Below are positions 1 through 8,844 of a stretch of 64,000 nucleotides of DNA, piece by piece. The stretch is from Pseudomonas farris. GTDB taxonomy: Bacteria > Pseudomonadota > Gammaproteobacteria > Pseudomonadales > Pseudomonadaceae. The stretch is from assembly GCF_019145235.1 (NCBI RefSeq), contig NZ_JAHSTV010000010.1, positions 124,001-188,000 of the forward strand, in the 5' to 3' direction. Position 1 is the first letter of the stretch. Every line of letters begins with the position of its first letter. Position numbers and translations under genes: made by a program. The notes beneath the pieces are model-generated. The model had not been told where the DNA came from, made no database searches, and was given only the letters and a program-made list of their open reading frames with translations.

Positions 1-1477
1 GTTCGTCAAAGGCGATGCAATCGCCGGCATCATCATTATTCTTGTGAACATCCTCGGTGGTACTGCTGTTGGCGTGTTCGTCCACGAAATGAGCGCCAGT
101 ACAGCGATGTCGACTTACGCCATCCTGTCCATCGGCGATGGCTTGATCAGCCAGATTCCTGCGCTACTGATCTCGATCACCGCCGGTATTATCGTCACCC
201 GTGTGCCTGGCGAACAACGCAAGAACCTGGCCAGTGACCTGAGCGAACAAATAGCCGGACAACCGCAAGCCTTGAGTCTCGCCGCCGGGGTGTTGCTGGT
301 ATTTGCGCTGATACCGGGCTTTCCGGTCATTTACTTCGTCGCGCTCGCCGCCGCTATCTACGGCGGCTCATGGTGGATCAAAAAGCGCCTGCGCCGCAGC
401 GGTGTGCAATCAGGGACAGCGCCGCTTCATTCGCCAGCGGGTTCGGATGCGGGTGATCCACAGAACTCCATGACGCCGGGAGCCATACCATTGATGGTAC
501 GGGTTGCCGGTGATCTGGCACGCTCAGGGTCATTCGATGAAGCGTTCGGCCAGCTGCGCCAGACGAAATTCGAACAACTGGGCATCCCCCTGCCCGACAT
601 CCATCTACAAACGGACAACACACTTGAAGCCGGCACGTTACAGGTTCTGCTCTATCAGGAACCGGTCCTGACCCTCACGGTGCCAGACCAGTTGTTACTG
701 GCCGATGCGCACTCGACGACACTCGTTCAAGCGCTGCACACCCACAAATTGCCTTTCGGCGGCCAGGTCCTGCAATGGCTCGACCCCGTGCAAGGTGAAG
801 CACTGGCAGCGGTTGGTATCACGCTCTACCGTGACAAAGCACGCATCGTGCATTGTCTGTCACTCGTCATAGACCGCTATGCCGCCGACTTTGTCGGCGT
901 GCAGGAAACGCGTTTTCTCATGGACTCCATGGAGAACAACTACGCCGAGCTGGTCAAGGAAGTACAGCGGCAAATGCCCATCGGGCGGATTGCCGACGTA
1001 CTGCAACGACTGGTTGGTGAAGGTGTATCAATCCGCGACCTGCGAAGCATTCTCGAGGCGCTGATCGAGTGGGCGCCACGGGAGAAAGACCCGATCATGC
1101 TCGCCGAGTACGTACGCGTTGCGTTGCGTCGCCATATCGCCACCCGATACCGCGGCAACCAGCCCTGGATAAGTGGCTGGATGCTCGGTGACCGTATCGA
1201 AAACATAGTACGTGAATCGATCCGGCAAACGGCCGCAGGGTCTTACTCGACGCTGGATGCGCAACAGAACCGGGCAATCATCGACGGCATCCGCGAAAGG
1301 ATCAGCGACGGCGACACACGTCGCGCAGTACTGATGACCGCGATTGATGTACGGCGCTTTGTCCGCAAGATTGTCGAGCGCGAGTACTCGAACCTGCATG
1401 TCCTGTCATTCCAGGAACTGGGCGACGAAGTTGAGTTGCGCGTGATCGGTAACATCGACCTGATCGCAGAGGCTTGA
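1..1477 (+). CDS. sctV: T3SS export gate protein SctV (SsaV/InvA/FlhA family), 5' end outside the window
   Basis: Inner-membrane export gate of a type III secretion system; its cytosolic domain forms the nonameric ring that receives substrate-chaperone complexes above the ATPase. The reading frame is open from base 2 and begins inside the conserved membrane domain (FVKGDAIAGIIII), so roughly the first 200 residues of the usual ~690 lie upstream. Seen here: the rest of that hydrophobic helix, the family loop GDGLISQIPALLIS, a further membrane pair near codons 100-135, then the soluble domain with NNYAELVKEVQ and LEALIEWAPREKD. A GTG at 44 could be taken for a start but lies within the membrane domain. 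It stops one base before sctN, so it is the first visible gene of a tight operon. FlhA is excluded by the neighbours. Confidence 0.95.
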   Translation, partial: FVKGDAIAGIIIILVNILGGTAVGVFVHEMSASTAMSTYAILSIGDGLISQIPALLISITAGIIVTRVPGEQRKNLASDLSEQIAGQPQALSLAAGVLLVFALIPGFPVIYFVALAAAIYGGSWWIKKRLRRSGVQSGTAPLHSPAGSDAGDPQNSMTPGAIPLMVRVAGDLARSGSFDEAFGQLRQTKFEQLGIPLPDIHLQTDNTLEAGTLQVLLYQEPVLTLTVPDQLLLADAHSTTLVQALHTHKLPFGGQVLQWLDPVQGEALAAVGITLYRDKARIVHCLSLVIDRYAADFVGVQETRFLMDSMENNYAELVKEVQRQMPIGRIADVLQRLVGEGVSIRDLRSILEALIEWAPREKDPIMLAEYVRVALRRHIATRYRGNQPWISGWMLGDRIENIVRESIRQTAAGSYSTLDAQQNRAIIDGIRERISDGDTRRAVLMTAIDVRRFVRKIVEREYSNLHVLSFQELGDEVELRVIGNIDLIAEA

Positions 1478-1478
1478 T

Positions 1479-2819
1479 ATGCGAGCTCCCGATCTTGCCG
1501 CAATCCAGGCACTGCTCAATGACCAACCAACCCACACGGCTGCCAGCGCCACGACAACCGAAGTGGGCGAGAGCCTCTATGGACGCATTACCGAAGTCGG
1601 TCCAACGCTTCTGCGTGCATCCCTCCCAGGTGTCGGGCTCAGCGAACTGTGCCGACTGGAACCCTCCGGTATCGAAGCGGAAGTAGTTGCCGTCGAGGGT
1701 GATTTTGCACTGTTGTCACCGTTCGCCGAACCGCTTGGCGTGACGACCGGCAGCAACGTGCGAGCACTGGGCAGACCACACGAAATTACCCTGGGAGAGT
1801 TTCTGCTCGGCACAGTCGTCGATGGCCTGGGCCGCCCGCTCAACGGTTCGGATGCGCCGCAGAACTGCCTGTGGCGCGGCATTGAACGTACCGCACCACC
1901 CGCCCTCACCCGGCCGATTATTGATACCCCCCTGCCACTGGGCGTACGGGCTATCGACGGTATTCTGACCTGCGGTGTCGGCCAGCGAATCGGCATTTTC
2001 GCTGCTGCGGGCGGTGGAAAAAGCACATTACTGGGGATGATTTGCGATGGCAGCCTGGCCGATGTGATCGTGCTGGCACTGATCGGTGAGCGCGGCCGCG
2101 AGGTTCGTGAGTTTCTTGAGCACACGCTGTCCGCCGCCGCGCGTAAACGCACCATCGTGGTTGTCTCGACCTCGGACCGCCCTGCGCTCGAACGGCTGAA
2201 GGCTGCTTATACCGCGACCACCATCGCCGAATATTTTCGCGATCAAGGCAAGAACGTGCTGCTGATGATGGACTCACTCACGCGTTTTGCCCGCGCCTCC
2301 CGGGAGATCGGCCTGGCCGCCGGAGAGCTGTCCGCGGCAGGCAGTTATCCCCCCAGCTTCTTTGCCCGACTACCGCGCCTGCTTGAACGCGCCGGGCCCG
2401 CGGCTATCGGCAGCATCACGGGTATCTACACCGTGCTGGTCGAGGGCGACAACATGAACGAACCAGTGGCAGACGAGGTCCGCTCGATTCTCGATGGCCA
2501 TATTGTGCTGTCGCGCAAGCTCGCCGAAGCCAATCACTATCCGGCAATCGATATCGGCGCCAGTGTGAGCCGGGTCATGGGGCAGATCGTCAATGCCGAA
2601 CATCGCAACCTGGCTGGCCGGTTGCGGCGCCTGATGGCCGCCTACAAGGAGATCGAACTGCTGGTCAGAGTCGGAGAATACCAAGAGGGTCAAGACAGCG
2701 AAGCTGACGAGGCGCTCGCCCGGCGGCGGGCCATCGACGAGTTCTTGTGCCAGTCGATCACGGAAAAAAACAGTTTCGAAGATACGGTCCAACACCTTTG
2801 CCGAACACTGAAAGCATGA
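1479..2819 (+). CDS. sctN: T3SS ATPase SctN
   Basis: Cytosolic hexameric ATPase at the base of the injectisome; it strips chaperones from effectors and unfolds them for export. The 446-residue protein has an F1-beta-like core: Walker A AAAGGGKST around residues 175-183 (catalytic Lys181), the family motif IGERGREVREF near 205, and Walker B LLMMDSLTRFARA near 262. The ATG is one base after the sctV stop. Its own stop overlaps the sctO start (ATGA), which suggests translational coupling. Length and motifs are normal. FliI is the only close alternative, and the order V-N-O-P-Q-R-S-T-U rules it out. Confidence 0.96.
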   Translation: MRAPDLAAIQALLNDQPTHTAASATTTEVGESLYGRITEVGPTLLRASLPGVGLSELCRLEPSGIEAEVVAVEGDFALLSPFAEPLGVTTGSNVRALGRPHEITLGEFLLGTVVDGLGRPLNGSDAPQNCLWRGIERTAPPALTRPIIDTPLPLGVRAIDGILTCGVGQRIGIFAAAGGGKSTLLGMICDGSLADVIVLALIGERGREVREFLEHTLSAAARKRTIVVVSTSDRPALERLKAAYTATTIAEYFRDQGKNVLLMMDSLTRFARASREIGLAAGELSAAGSYPPSFFARLPRLLERAGPAAIGSITGIYTVLVEGDNMNEPVADEVRSILDGHIVLSRKLAEANHYPAIDIGASVSRVMGQIVNAEHRNLAGRLRRLMAAYKEIELLVRVGEYQEGQDSEADEALARRRAIDEFLCQSITEKNSFEDTVQHLCRTLKA

Positions 2820-3181
2820 CGCTGAGCAGATTACTCGCGCTCAAGCTGCGGCGCGAGCAGAGCCAGCGTGCTGCGCTGGCCACACTCGCGCAGCACGAAG
2901 CCGAGTTGCTGGAGAACAAGACCCGATTGCTCGATGAGCGTCGCCACCTCTGGGATGAATGGCACAGCTGCAGCGCCACCACACACGTACTGGACCACAG
3001 AACTCTGCGTGATCTGAAGATCGAACTCGCCAACTACAGCCAGCATGACCACGCCATCGCCGACCGGCTCGATACCGTGCAGACCGAGTGGCGTCGAATG
3101 CAGCTCGAGAAAGCGGAGCGTCAGGCGCTGCTGCGCAAACTGATGGTCGAGCAAGAAAAACTGAAAATGCTTCTGGAGTGA
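2816..3181 (+). CDS. sctO: T3SS stalk protein SctO (SsaO/YscO/FliJ-like)
   Basis: Small central stalk that connects the ATPase hexamer to the SctV ring. The ATG at 2816 overlaps the sctN stop by 4 bases and gives 121 residues. An upstream in-frame start at 2747 would lie inside sctN and is unlikely. The sequence is almost wholly charged and helical with Leu heptads (LLALKLRREQSQ, NKTRLLDERRHLWDEW, EKAERQALLRKLMVEQ), as expected for an antiparallel coiled-coil hairpin. Members of this family share little sequence, so the call rests on size, coiled-coil character and its place between sctN and sctP. Confidence 0.85.
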   Translation: MTLSRLLALKLRREQSQRAALATLAQHEAELLENKTRLLDERRHLWDEWHSCSATTHVLDHRTLRDLKIELANYSQHDHAIADRLDTVQTEWRRMQLEKAERQALLRKLMVEQEKLKMLLE

Positions 3182-3184
3182 AAG

Positions 3185-3649
3185 ATGACCTACCTCAGGG
3201 CTGTACCAGGCGCCATAAGACATTACACAGGCCAACATTCATCGAGCGGGGATGCCGACGACAACCAACAGCGCTATTTCAACAAGCTGTTGCAAAAACC
3301 GGTAACCCTGCCTGAGACCGTCACCCGAAACACCTTCGATCCCAGAAACCGGCAACGCTCCCGCCCAGATCTGGCGCCAGTCTTCGCCCCCCAGGTCGCA
3401 AAACTCTCGCGACTCGGCCGATTTACCCCCGACACACTCACGCTGCGCCTGACCAACGGCCCATTGGCTGGGCTGGAGATCGAAGCCAGCGCACACGGGT
3501 GTCTCCTGTCGCTACGGGTAACGGTCAATGATCTCAACGACTTCGAACGTATCGCCGGACCTCGAGAAATACTCGAAGGCGAACTTGCCGCGCTGTTCAA
3601 TCGCCCCGTGACACTGGATATCTGCAGTGCAACTGCCAAGACTGAGTGA
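3185..3649 (+). CDS. sctP: T3SS needle-length/substrate-switch protein SctP (short SsaP-like form)
   Basis: Candidate needle-length regulator and substrate-specificity switch. It is 154 residues, much shorter than Yersinia YscP but similar in scale to SPI-2 SsaP. The first ~75 residues are polar, Pro- and Arg-rich and probably disordered; the C-terminal half (DTLTLRLTNGPLAGLEIEA to the end) looks like a compact beta-rich domain comparable to the T3S4 domain. It follows sctO by 3 bases and overlaps the sctQ start by 23 bases. The assignment is positional plus a plausible fold. SctP proteins are hard to recognise by sequence, so the exact role is inferred. Confidence 0.72.
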   Translation: MTYLRAVPGAIRHYTGQHSSSGDADDNQQRYFNKLLQKPVTLPETVTRNTFDPRNRQRSRPDLAPVFAPQVAKLSRLGRFTPDTLTLRLTNGPLAGLEIEASAHGCLLSLRVTVNDLNDFERIAGPREILEGELAALFNRPVTLDICSATAKTE

Positions 3650-4586
3650 ACCTGCCGGTCAACTGTTGCGCAAGATCGGTGCCGGTCGACGTCTGGAACA
3701 CGTCGATGGCGCATTGACGATAACCTACAGCGTGGCGGGTGGTGATGGCCTGATTCTGAACGCCGAGGTCCTAGGGCAACCTGTACGCCTGTGGCTTACG
3801 CCCGAACACTGGTGCCGCTGGATCAGCCCGATGCTCAGCGTACCGGCCTGGCCAGCAGTGCCCGTCGAGTTGCACGGCGTGCTGGCCGCCTGGACCCTGG
3901 CCTCGGCGGGCGCCGGTCTTTACGACAACAACATCGCCTGGCCCACAGACGCCGTCATCGAACCCGGGCATGTCGAAACAGCCCCGCACTGGTGCCTGCG
4001 GATCGAACGCGAGGACCGTCGACTCGACGCCTGGATACTCGATGCACCTCTGGCCTGGCTCGATACGCTGGCCGAGGCTTTCACTCCGATTGCAACAACC
4101 GACGAACCCGGCATGCGGCGCATCCCCGTTCCGCTCGTGGCCGGCTGGAGCCGTATTGATCAGCAGGCGCTCAAGCGCTTGAGCCCAGGTGATGGGCTAC
4201 TGCTGCACCACAGCTACCTGGTCGCCGACGGCGAGCTGGGTTTATTCATGAACCGCCCGCTCGCCACCCTGGCAGGTAGCGACACCGGTATTTATGCCCT
4301 TAAGGATGTGATGGACGACTTCAACGATTGGCTCGATGTAACCCCTATCGCCCCCGAAGCAGGCTCAGGCCTGCGCCCTGATGTGTTGGTCACCGTGGTT
4401 GCTCAGGTTGCCTCGATCGAGGTTCCACTGGATGCGCTGGTCAATCTCAGGGCTGGCGACATCCTGGAGGGACCCGCGCGCACCGAGGACTTCATCCTCT
4501 TGAAAGTGGCCGGAAAAACGATTGCCCACGGCCTGCTGCTGAATATCGATGGACGACTGGTGGTGAGGATCGAGCGTTTCGTCTGA
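3627..4586 (+). CDS. sctQ: T3SS cytoplasmic sorting-platform protein SctQ
   Basis: Component of the cytoplasmic sorting platform (C-ring pods). It is 319 residues, starts with GTG inside the end of sctP, and fits SsaQ/SpaO in length. The last ~75 residues (from PDVLVTVVAQVASIEVPL) form a SpoA/FliN-like domain with the typical LRAGDIL and NIDGRLVVRIERF strands; a second weaker SpoA-like region precedes it. An internal Shine-Dalgarno and ATG at 4302-4313 would yield a separate 91-residue C-terminal product, as known for several SctQ proteins. An 81-base gap with no obvious signal separates it from sctR. Confidence 0.88.
   Translation: MQLPRLSEPAGQLLRKIGAGRRLEHVDGALTITYSVAGGDGLILNAEVLGQPVRLWLTPEHWCRWISPMLSVPAWPAVPVELHGVLAAWTLASAGAGLYDNNIAWPTDAVIEPGHVETAPHWCLRIEREDRRLDAWILDAPLAWLDTLAEAFTPIATTDEPGMRRIPVPLVAGWSRIDQQALKRLSPGDGLLLHHSYLVADGELGLFMNRPLATLAGSDTGIYALKDVMDDFNDWLDVTPIAPEAGSGLRPDVLVTVVAQVASIEVPLDALVNLRAGDILEGPARTEDFILLKVAGKTIAHGLLLNIDGRLVVRIERFV
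4302..4313 (+). promoter_or_regulatory. Probable internal ribosome-binding site and start for a short SctQ-C product
   Basis: AAGGA at 4302-4306 is followed after 4 bases by an ATG at 4311 that is in frame with sctQ. Initiation here would make a 91-residue protein (4311-4586) consisting of the C-terminal SpoA domain. Internal initiation giving a small SctQ form that binds full-length SctQ is established for SsaQ, YscQ and Spa33; its use in this gene is inferred. Confidence 0.55.
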
Positions 4587-4667
4587 AAACTCAGGTTTGT
4601 GCCTGATGGGTGGGTTGCGGCGCGAATTCGATAATAGAGGGCAAGACGAGCCTCCCGGAGTTTACAG

Positions 4668-5318
4668 ATGGGCCTGCTGGACCAACCTCTACAACTGATC
4701 GCTCTGCTGTCCGCTGTCTCGATTCTGCCGCTTCTGCTCATACTGGGGACGTCATTTCTGAAACTGGCAGTGGTCTTTTCGCTACTGCGCAACGCCCTCG
4801 GCATCCAGCAGATCCCGCCTAATATCGCGTTGTACGGCCTGGCGCTGATCCTGACGATGTTCATCATGGCGCCGATCGGCCTGGAAATTCAGGACAACCT
4901 GGCGGCCAACCCCATTCAAATCGAATCCAACGACTTCATCCAGCAGGTCGAATCCGGAGTTTTCGCACCGTATCGCGAGTTTCTCGGGCGCAACACCGCA
5001 CCGGACCAGGCACACTTTTTTTCAAGTATCGGGCATGAAATATGGCCAGAAAAATACCGCGATCGTATCCCTGACAATTCACTTCTGGTGCTGATGCCGG
5101 CCTTTACCGTCAGCCAGTTGATTGAAGCCTTCAAGATTGGTCTGTTGCTGTATTTGCCCTTCGTCGCGATCGATCTCATTGTCTCCAACGTGCTGCTGGC
5201 GATGGGCATGATGATGGTCTCGCCAATGACGATATCGATGCCGCTCAAGCTGCTGGTTTTCGTATTGATGAACGGCTGGGAAAAGTTGCTTGGCCAGTTG
5301 ATGCTTTCGTTTACCTGA
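4668..5318 (+). CDS. sctR: T3SS export apparatus protein SctR (SsaR/FliP family)
   Basis: Core subunit of the helical SctR5-T1-S4 export channel in the inner membrane. It has 216 residues, the same scale as SsaR, with an N-terminal hydrophobic helix (LLSAVSILPLLLILGTSF), a second (NIALYGLALILTMFIMAP), a soluble loop of about 90 residues, and two C-terminal helices including YLPFVAIDLIVSNVLLAMGM and a conserved PLKLLVFVLMNGW end. A GGAG lies upstream of the ATG. It is the first of four membrane-channel genes spaced or overlapping by only a few bases. Confidence 0.95.
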   Translation: MGLLDQPLQLIALLSAVSILPLLLILGTSFLKLAVVFSLLRNALGIQQIPPNIALYGLALILTMFIMAPIGLEIQDNLAANPIQIESNDFIQQVESGVFAPYREFLGRNTAPDQAHFFSSIGHEIWPEKYRDRIPDNSLLVLMPAFTVSQLIEAFKIGLLLYLPFVAIDLIVSNVLLAMGMMMVSPMTISMPLKLLVFVLMNGWEKLLGQLMLSFT

Positions 5319-5331
5319 CGGTGATCGTGCA

Positions 5332-5601
5332 ATGAGTGAAGCCCTGATCACCCAACTGGCCATGCAGATGATGTGGCTGGTCCTGCTTCTATCGCTCCCG
5401 GTCGTGGTCGTTGCTTCCGTGGTCGGTGTACTGGTCAGCCTGATCCAGGCCTTGACCCAGGTGCAGGATCAAACCGTTCAGTTCCTGATCAAACTGATAG
5501 CTGTCGCTATCACGCTCGCGATGACGTTCAACTGGATGGGCGACATCCTGCTCAACTACGCCAATCGATCATTCGACCTGATCAATCAGATGAGAGTCTG
5601 A
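5332..5601 (+). CDS. sctS: T3SS export apparatus protein SctS (SsaS/FliQ family)
   Basis: Small channel subunit (89 residues), four of which pack around SctR/SctT. It shows the two-helix hairpin expected for the family: residues ~12-40 (LVLLLSLPVVVVASVVGVLV) and ~52-75, joined by the conserved SLIQALTQVQDQT segment. It starts 13 bases after sctR and ends two bases before the sctT start. Length is normal. Confidence 0.95.
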   Translation: MSEALITQLAMQMMWLVLLLSLPVVVVASVVGVLVSLIQALTQVQDQTVQFLIKLIAVAITLAMTFNWMGDILLNYANRSFDLINQMRV

Positions 5602-5603
5602 GC

Positions 5604-6392
5604 GTGGAATCACTCACCCAGTGGCTGCCTGTGCTCGGGCTATGCATGCTGCGCCCGCTGGGTGTCATGCTGATGCTGCCACTGTTCAATCAGGCTACGC
5701 TCGGCGGCACACTGGTGCGCAATGCCCTGGTGCTGATGATCGCCCTGCTGCTGATTCCGCTCCACGACACGTGGCCCATGCTACAGGCCGCACGCGAGAA
5801 CGCCACCGCTTGGCACTACCTGCTGATTATCTGCGCTGAACTGAGCATTGGTTTGCTGATCGGTTTTTGCGCGGCCATTCCATTCTGGGCACTCGACATG
5901 GCCGGTTTTCTGATCGATACCCTGCGTGGCGCATCGATGGCCAGCGTGCTCAATCCGCTGCTGGGTCAGCAATCTTCGCTGTTCGGCATTCTGTTTACCC
6001 AGGTCTTCAGCCTGCTGTTTCTGGTCACTGGCGGCTTCAACGAACTGATCGCGGCGATCTATCACTCCTACACAACACTGCCTCCGGGAGAGGTCTTTCG
6101 TTTTGGGCCTGGCTTTCTCGCGTTTTTGTCACGGGAATGGCAACTGATGTACGAGTTATGCCTGCGTTTTTCAATGCCCGCGATCGTCGCCATTCTCCTG
6201 GTCGACATGGCGCTTGGACTGGTCAATCGCTCGGCGCAGCAACTGAATGTGTTTTTCCTGTCGATGCCGATCAAGAGCGCATTCGCCTTGCTGATGCTGG
6301 TCATGGGGCTGGGCTTTGCGTTTCAAGCCCCCCTTGAACGCAGTACACACTTCATGCGCTACACGCTAGCGCTTCTGGATCACTTGCGATGA
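5604..6392 (+). CDS. sctT: T3SS export apparatus protein SctT (SsaT/FliR family)
   Basis: Channel subunit that closes the SctR ring. The chosen start is the GTG at 5604, two bases after the sctS stop, giving 262 residues like SsaT; the frame is open further upstream but that part overlaps sctS. At least six hydrophobic helices are visible, with the family features LRPLGVMLMLPLFNQ, FWALDMAGFLIDTLRG and SMASVLNPLLGQQSS. Its last four bases overlap the sctU ATG. Confident from sequence and order. Confidence 0.93.
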   Translation: MESLTQWLPVLGLCMLRPLGVMLMLPLFNQATLGGTLVRNALVLMIALLLIPLHDTWPMLQAARENATAWHYLLIICAELSIGLLIGFCAAIPFWALDMAGFLIDTLRGASMASVLNPLLGQQSSLFGILFTQVFSLLFLVTGGFNELIAAIYHSYTTLPPGEVFRFGPGFLAFLSREWQLMYELCLRFSMPAIVAILLVDMALGLVNRSAQQLNVFFLSMPIKSAFALLMLVMGLGFAFQAPLERSTHFMRYTLALLDHLR

Positions 6393-7441
6393 GTGAGAAA
6401 ACCGAAAAACCCACCGCGAAAAAGCTCCGGGATGCCCGCGCCAAAGGACAGGTCGCCAAAAGCGTTGAAATCACCAGCGGCGTACAACTGGCGGTGATGC
6501 TCGGCTACTTTACGTTCGAAGGCGCCCCTCTGCTCGACAGTTTCGAAGCATTACTCGACGCAACGATCAATGCCATCAATCTTGACCTGGCCACGGCGAT
6601 CGATCAGTTGGGTGGCCTGTTCGCCAGCATCTTTCTGCGCTTTGTGGGCGGTATCGCCGCTCTTGTGATTGTCATGACCATCGTTGCAGTCGTTGCACAG
6701 ACCGGTCCACTGCTGGCACCCGAGGCAATGAAACCCTCGCTGGAGAAGGTCAATCCGCTCGCGAATGCCAGGCAAATGTTTTCCATGCACAGCCTTTTCG
6801 AGTTCGTCAAATCACTCACCAAAGTTGCATTGCTCTCGCTGATTTTTTTCTATCTCATTCGTCAATATGCACCTTCGATCCAGTTCCTGCCCTTGTGTGG
6901 AGTTGCTTGTGGCCTGGCGGTCAGCACGCAACTGCTGTACTGGATGTGGGCGGCCCTGATCGGTTTCTACGTGATGTTCGGCATCGCCGATTTCGCGTTT
7001 CAGCGTTACAACACCCAACAGCAATTGATGATGTCACTGCAGGATATCAAGCAGGAATTCAAGAACTCCGAAGGCAACCCGGAAATGAAGCAAAAACGCA
7101 AAGAAGTTTACCGAGGAGTACAAAGCGGCAGCCTCGCAGCGAATGTTGCAAAGTCCACGGCAGTGGTGCGTAACCCGACTCATATCGCGGTCTGTCTTTA
7201 CTTCCGGCCGGGTGACCCCCCCTTACCGCAAGTGATCGAAATCGGCCATGATGAAGTCGCATTGCACATTGTCGCGCTGGCCGAGAAAGCCGGTATCCCG
7301 GTTGTCGAGAACATCGCTGTCGCCCGCGCACTCGCCGGCCAGACAGAGGTGGGTCGTTACATTCCGGCGGAATTGTTCGAGCCCGTCGCGCATATTCTGC
7401 GCATCGCAATGAAACTGGATTATGACAATGAAGAGCAATGA
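6389..7441 (+). CDS. sctU: T3SS autoprotease switch protein SctU (SsaU/FlhB family)
   Basis: Inner-membrane switch protein that changes export from needle to translocator and effector substrates after autocleavage. It has 350 residues: the N-terminal signature SEKTEKPTAKKLRDARAKGQV, four membrane helices between ~30 and ~205, and a cytosolic domain with the self-cleavage motif NPTH at 262-265 (cut between Asn and Pro). The sequence FLPLCGVACG and the C-terminal LFEPVAHILRIAMKLDY closely recall Salmonella SsaU rather than SpaS, YscU or HrcU, and this is the best indicator of the T3SS subtype. It is the last gene of the visible operon; 125 bases without a clear terminator follow. Confidence 0.95.
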   Translation: MSEKTEKPTAKKLRDARAKGQVAKSVEITSGVQLAVMLGYFTFEGAPLLDSFEALLDATINAINLDLATAIDQLGGLFASIFLRFVGGIAALVIVMTIVAVVAQTGPLLAPEAMKPSLEKVNPLANARQMFSMHSLFEFVKSLTKVALLSLIFFYLIRQYAPSIQFLPLCGVACGLAVSTQLLYWMWAALIGFYVMFGIADFAFQRYNTQQQLMMSLQDIKQEFKNSEGNPEMKQKRKEVYRGVQSGSLAANVAKSTAVVRNPTHIAVCLYFRPGDPPLPQVIEIGHDEVALHIVALAEKAGIPVVENIAVARALAGQTEVGRYIPAELFEPVAHILRIAMKLDYDNEEQ

Positions 7442-7566
7442 ATCCTGCTGAAGGACTGGCGTTGAAATGCTACGGCTATCCAGTTGCATCACCGACCTTT
7501 GCGTAAAAGGATCGAGCATGCTCTGTTATTTTCGATCTGAGGTGCAGTGTGGACACTCACCTTGGG

Positions 7567-8556
7567 TCATTCGTAAGTCATGGTGAAATCTAACGAAGTA
7601 TTGGCCGAGCCCCCTTTGACGGTGCTACCCGTTTGGTAGTAAGCCGCCTTGAGCGGAATGGAAAAATTGCCGCCGGCTGCTGAATAATCTTTAAATACAT
7701 GATCAATCCCAAGGGTCAGTGGTGTATTCAGGTTGTTCAGTATCTGTACGCCAACGCCTTTGGCGGTGGAGGCGGCCGACAAGGCCGCCACTGATGGGGG
7801 GTTATTGGGATCTGAGAAGTTCGGGACCAGTCGGTATTTGACGGTGTTTATCCCCGCCGGACAGTTGTTAAGTTTGATCACGAATGGCACAGGGGGCAGC
7901 GAGGTCCCCACTCCGCGAAAGCCTGAGGTTTTTTGGGTGCCCATGGGGGCCGTCACGTCCGGGGTCGTACAGGTGGGTTGGGTGACTGTGATTTTTTGGG
8001 TGAGGTTCATTGTGACCACCGGGTTTAGCGATCCTGCAGCCAAAGTCGCTATATTTCCTGCGGAAACTTCGATGCCCTCCATGATTGGCCCGATTTTAAC
8101 TAATTCAAAACCGTAAGGAGTGCGAGCGGTATAATCCTGAGCCCCGCGATAGGAAAAACCGTAGGGGCCAATATAGATTGGGCGAAGTCTGGTTTGAGCT
8201 ATCCATCGAAAGCCGAGTCCGGTTGTCCCAATGGGAGAAATGCCACTTCGCGTAAGATCGGTCGACTGGTTTCCAATAAGATTCTTAATGCCATATCTCT
8301 CGCCGCCGGTGCATCTATAAGTTGAGGGTGTGGATGTAGCAAAAGCCGAGGTATAAATTACCGTTCCGTTCCGAGTGTCTCGTGGCACAGAGATACTCGC
8401 GGAAGGAGTAATGTTGACGGTTTCGGCTTTGAAGCCGGGATCAAAAGAGCAAGCAGCATTCGCCTCGCCCAGAATAGACAAGAAAAGTAGTGTGCCAAGC
8501 GTGATGAATACTAGTCGGTAGGCATTCGATTTGGGGGGGGCGTTTAAAAAAAACAT
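7567..8556 (-). CDS. Chaperone-usher fimbrial tip adhesin, copy A
   Basis: Secreted two-domain fimbrial adhesin of 329 residues. I chose the ATG at 8556 because GAGAG precedes it at normal spacing and because the paralogue at 23706 has the same start and length; a longer frame begins at 8586. The N-terminal ~35 residues are a signal peptide ending ANA-A. Residues ~36-175 are a variable receptor-binding domain with several Cys. The C-terminal half is a pilin domain with a conserved end (GGSANTSLDFTMTYE) suited to chaperone donor-strand exchange. Copy B shares the signal peptide and pilin domain but differs greatly in the N-terminal domain. Upstream lies a deleted copy of the EAL regulator gene. 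It probably uses the usher at 17988-20618. Confidence 0.8.
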   Translation of the reverse strand: MFFLNAPPKSNAYRLVFITLGTLLFLSILGEANAACSFDPGFKAETVNITPSASISVPRDTRNGTVIYTSAFATSTPSTYRCTGGERYGIKNLIGNQSTDLTRSGISPIGTTGLGFRWIAQTRLRPIYIGPYGFSYRGAQDYTARTPYGFELVKIGPIMEGIEVSAGNIATLAAGSLNPVVTMNLTQKITVTQPTCTTPDVTAPMGTQKTSGFRGVGTSLPPVPFVIKLNNCPAGINTVKYRLVPNFSDPNNPPSVAALSAASTAKGVGVQILNNLNTPLTLGIDHVFKDYSAAGGNFSIPLKAAYYQTGSTVKGGSANTSLDFTMTYE

Positions 8557-8613
8557 TGCGATATCTCTCTGTATAGACATAGACACGACAGGCTCTTGAT
8601 CAGAATCGGGCGG

Positions 8614-8750
8614 TCATGCCTTTTGTGCGCATGGGGTAACCCGTGTTTGCACATACCTGAAGAACTCCGCGGCAGGCATGGGTTTGGCGAAGTAATAGCC
8701 TTACGCAAAATCCGCTCCCGATCTTCTAATTCGTTCGAAGTCTGCGACAT
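8614..8750 (-). pseudogene. Remnant of a REC-EAL regulator gene (3' end only)
   Basis: Read on the minus strand, this matches the last ~44 codons of the EAL gene at 22438-23649: ADFERI, GYYFAKPMPAAEFFRY and the terminal stop are recognisable. One Gln codon has become a stop before GYYF. Immediately upstream (about 8751-8890) the sequence jumps to the promoter region of the same gene, so the copy has an internal deletion of about 1.1 kb, with the junction near 8746-8752 (equivalent to joining ~22418 to ~23518). No function is expected as protein; the retained promoter may now drive adhesin copy A directly. Confidence 0.8.
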
Positions 8751-8844
8751 AAGTGCTTTCAAGTCATTGGGGAGCAGCGATAAGGCATTAAGTTTCGATG
8801 TGAAAATAGTGCCTTAATCGCTTATCACAAAGAATTGCCCTTCC

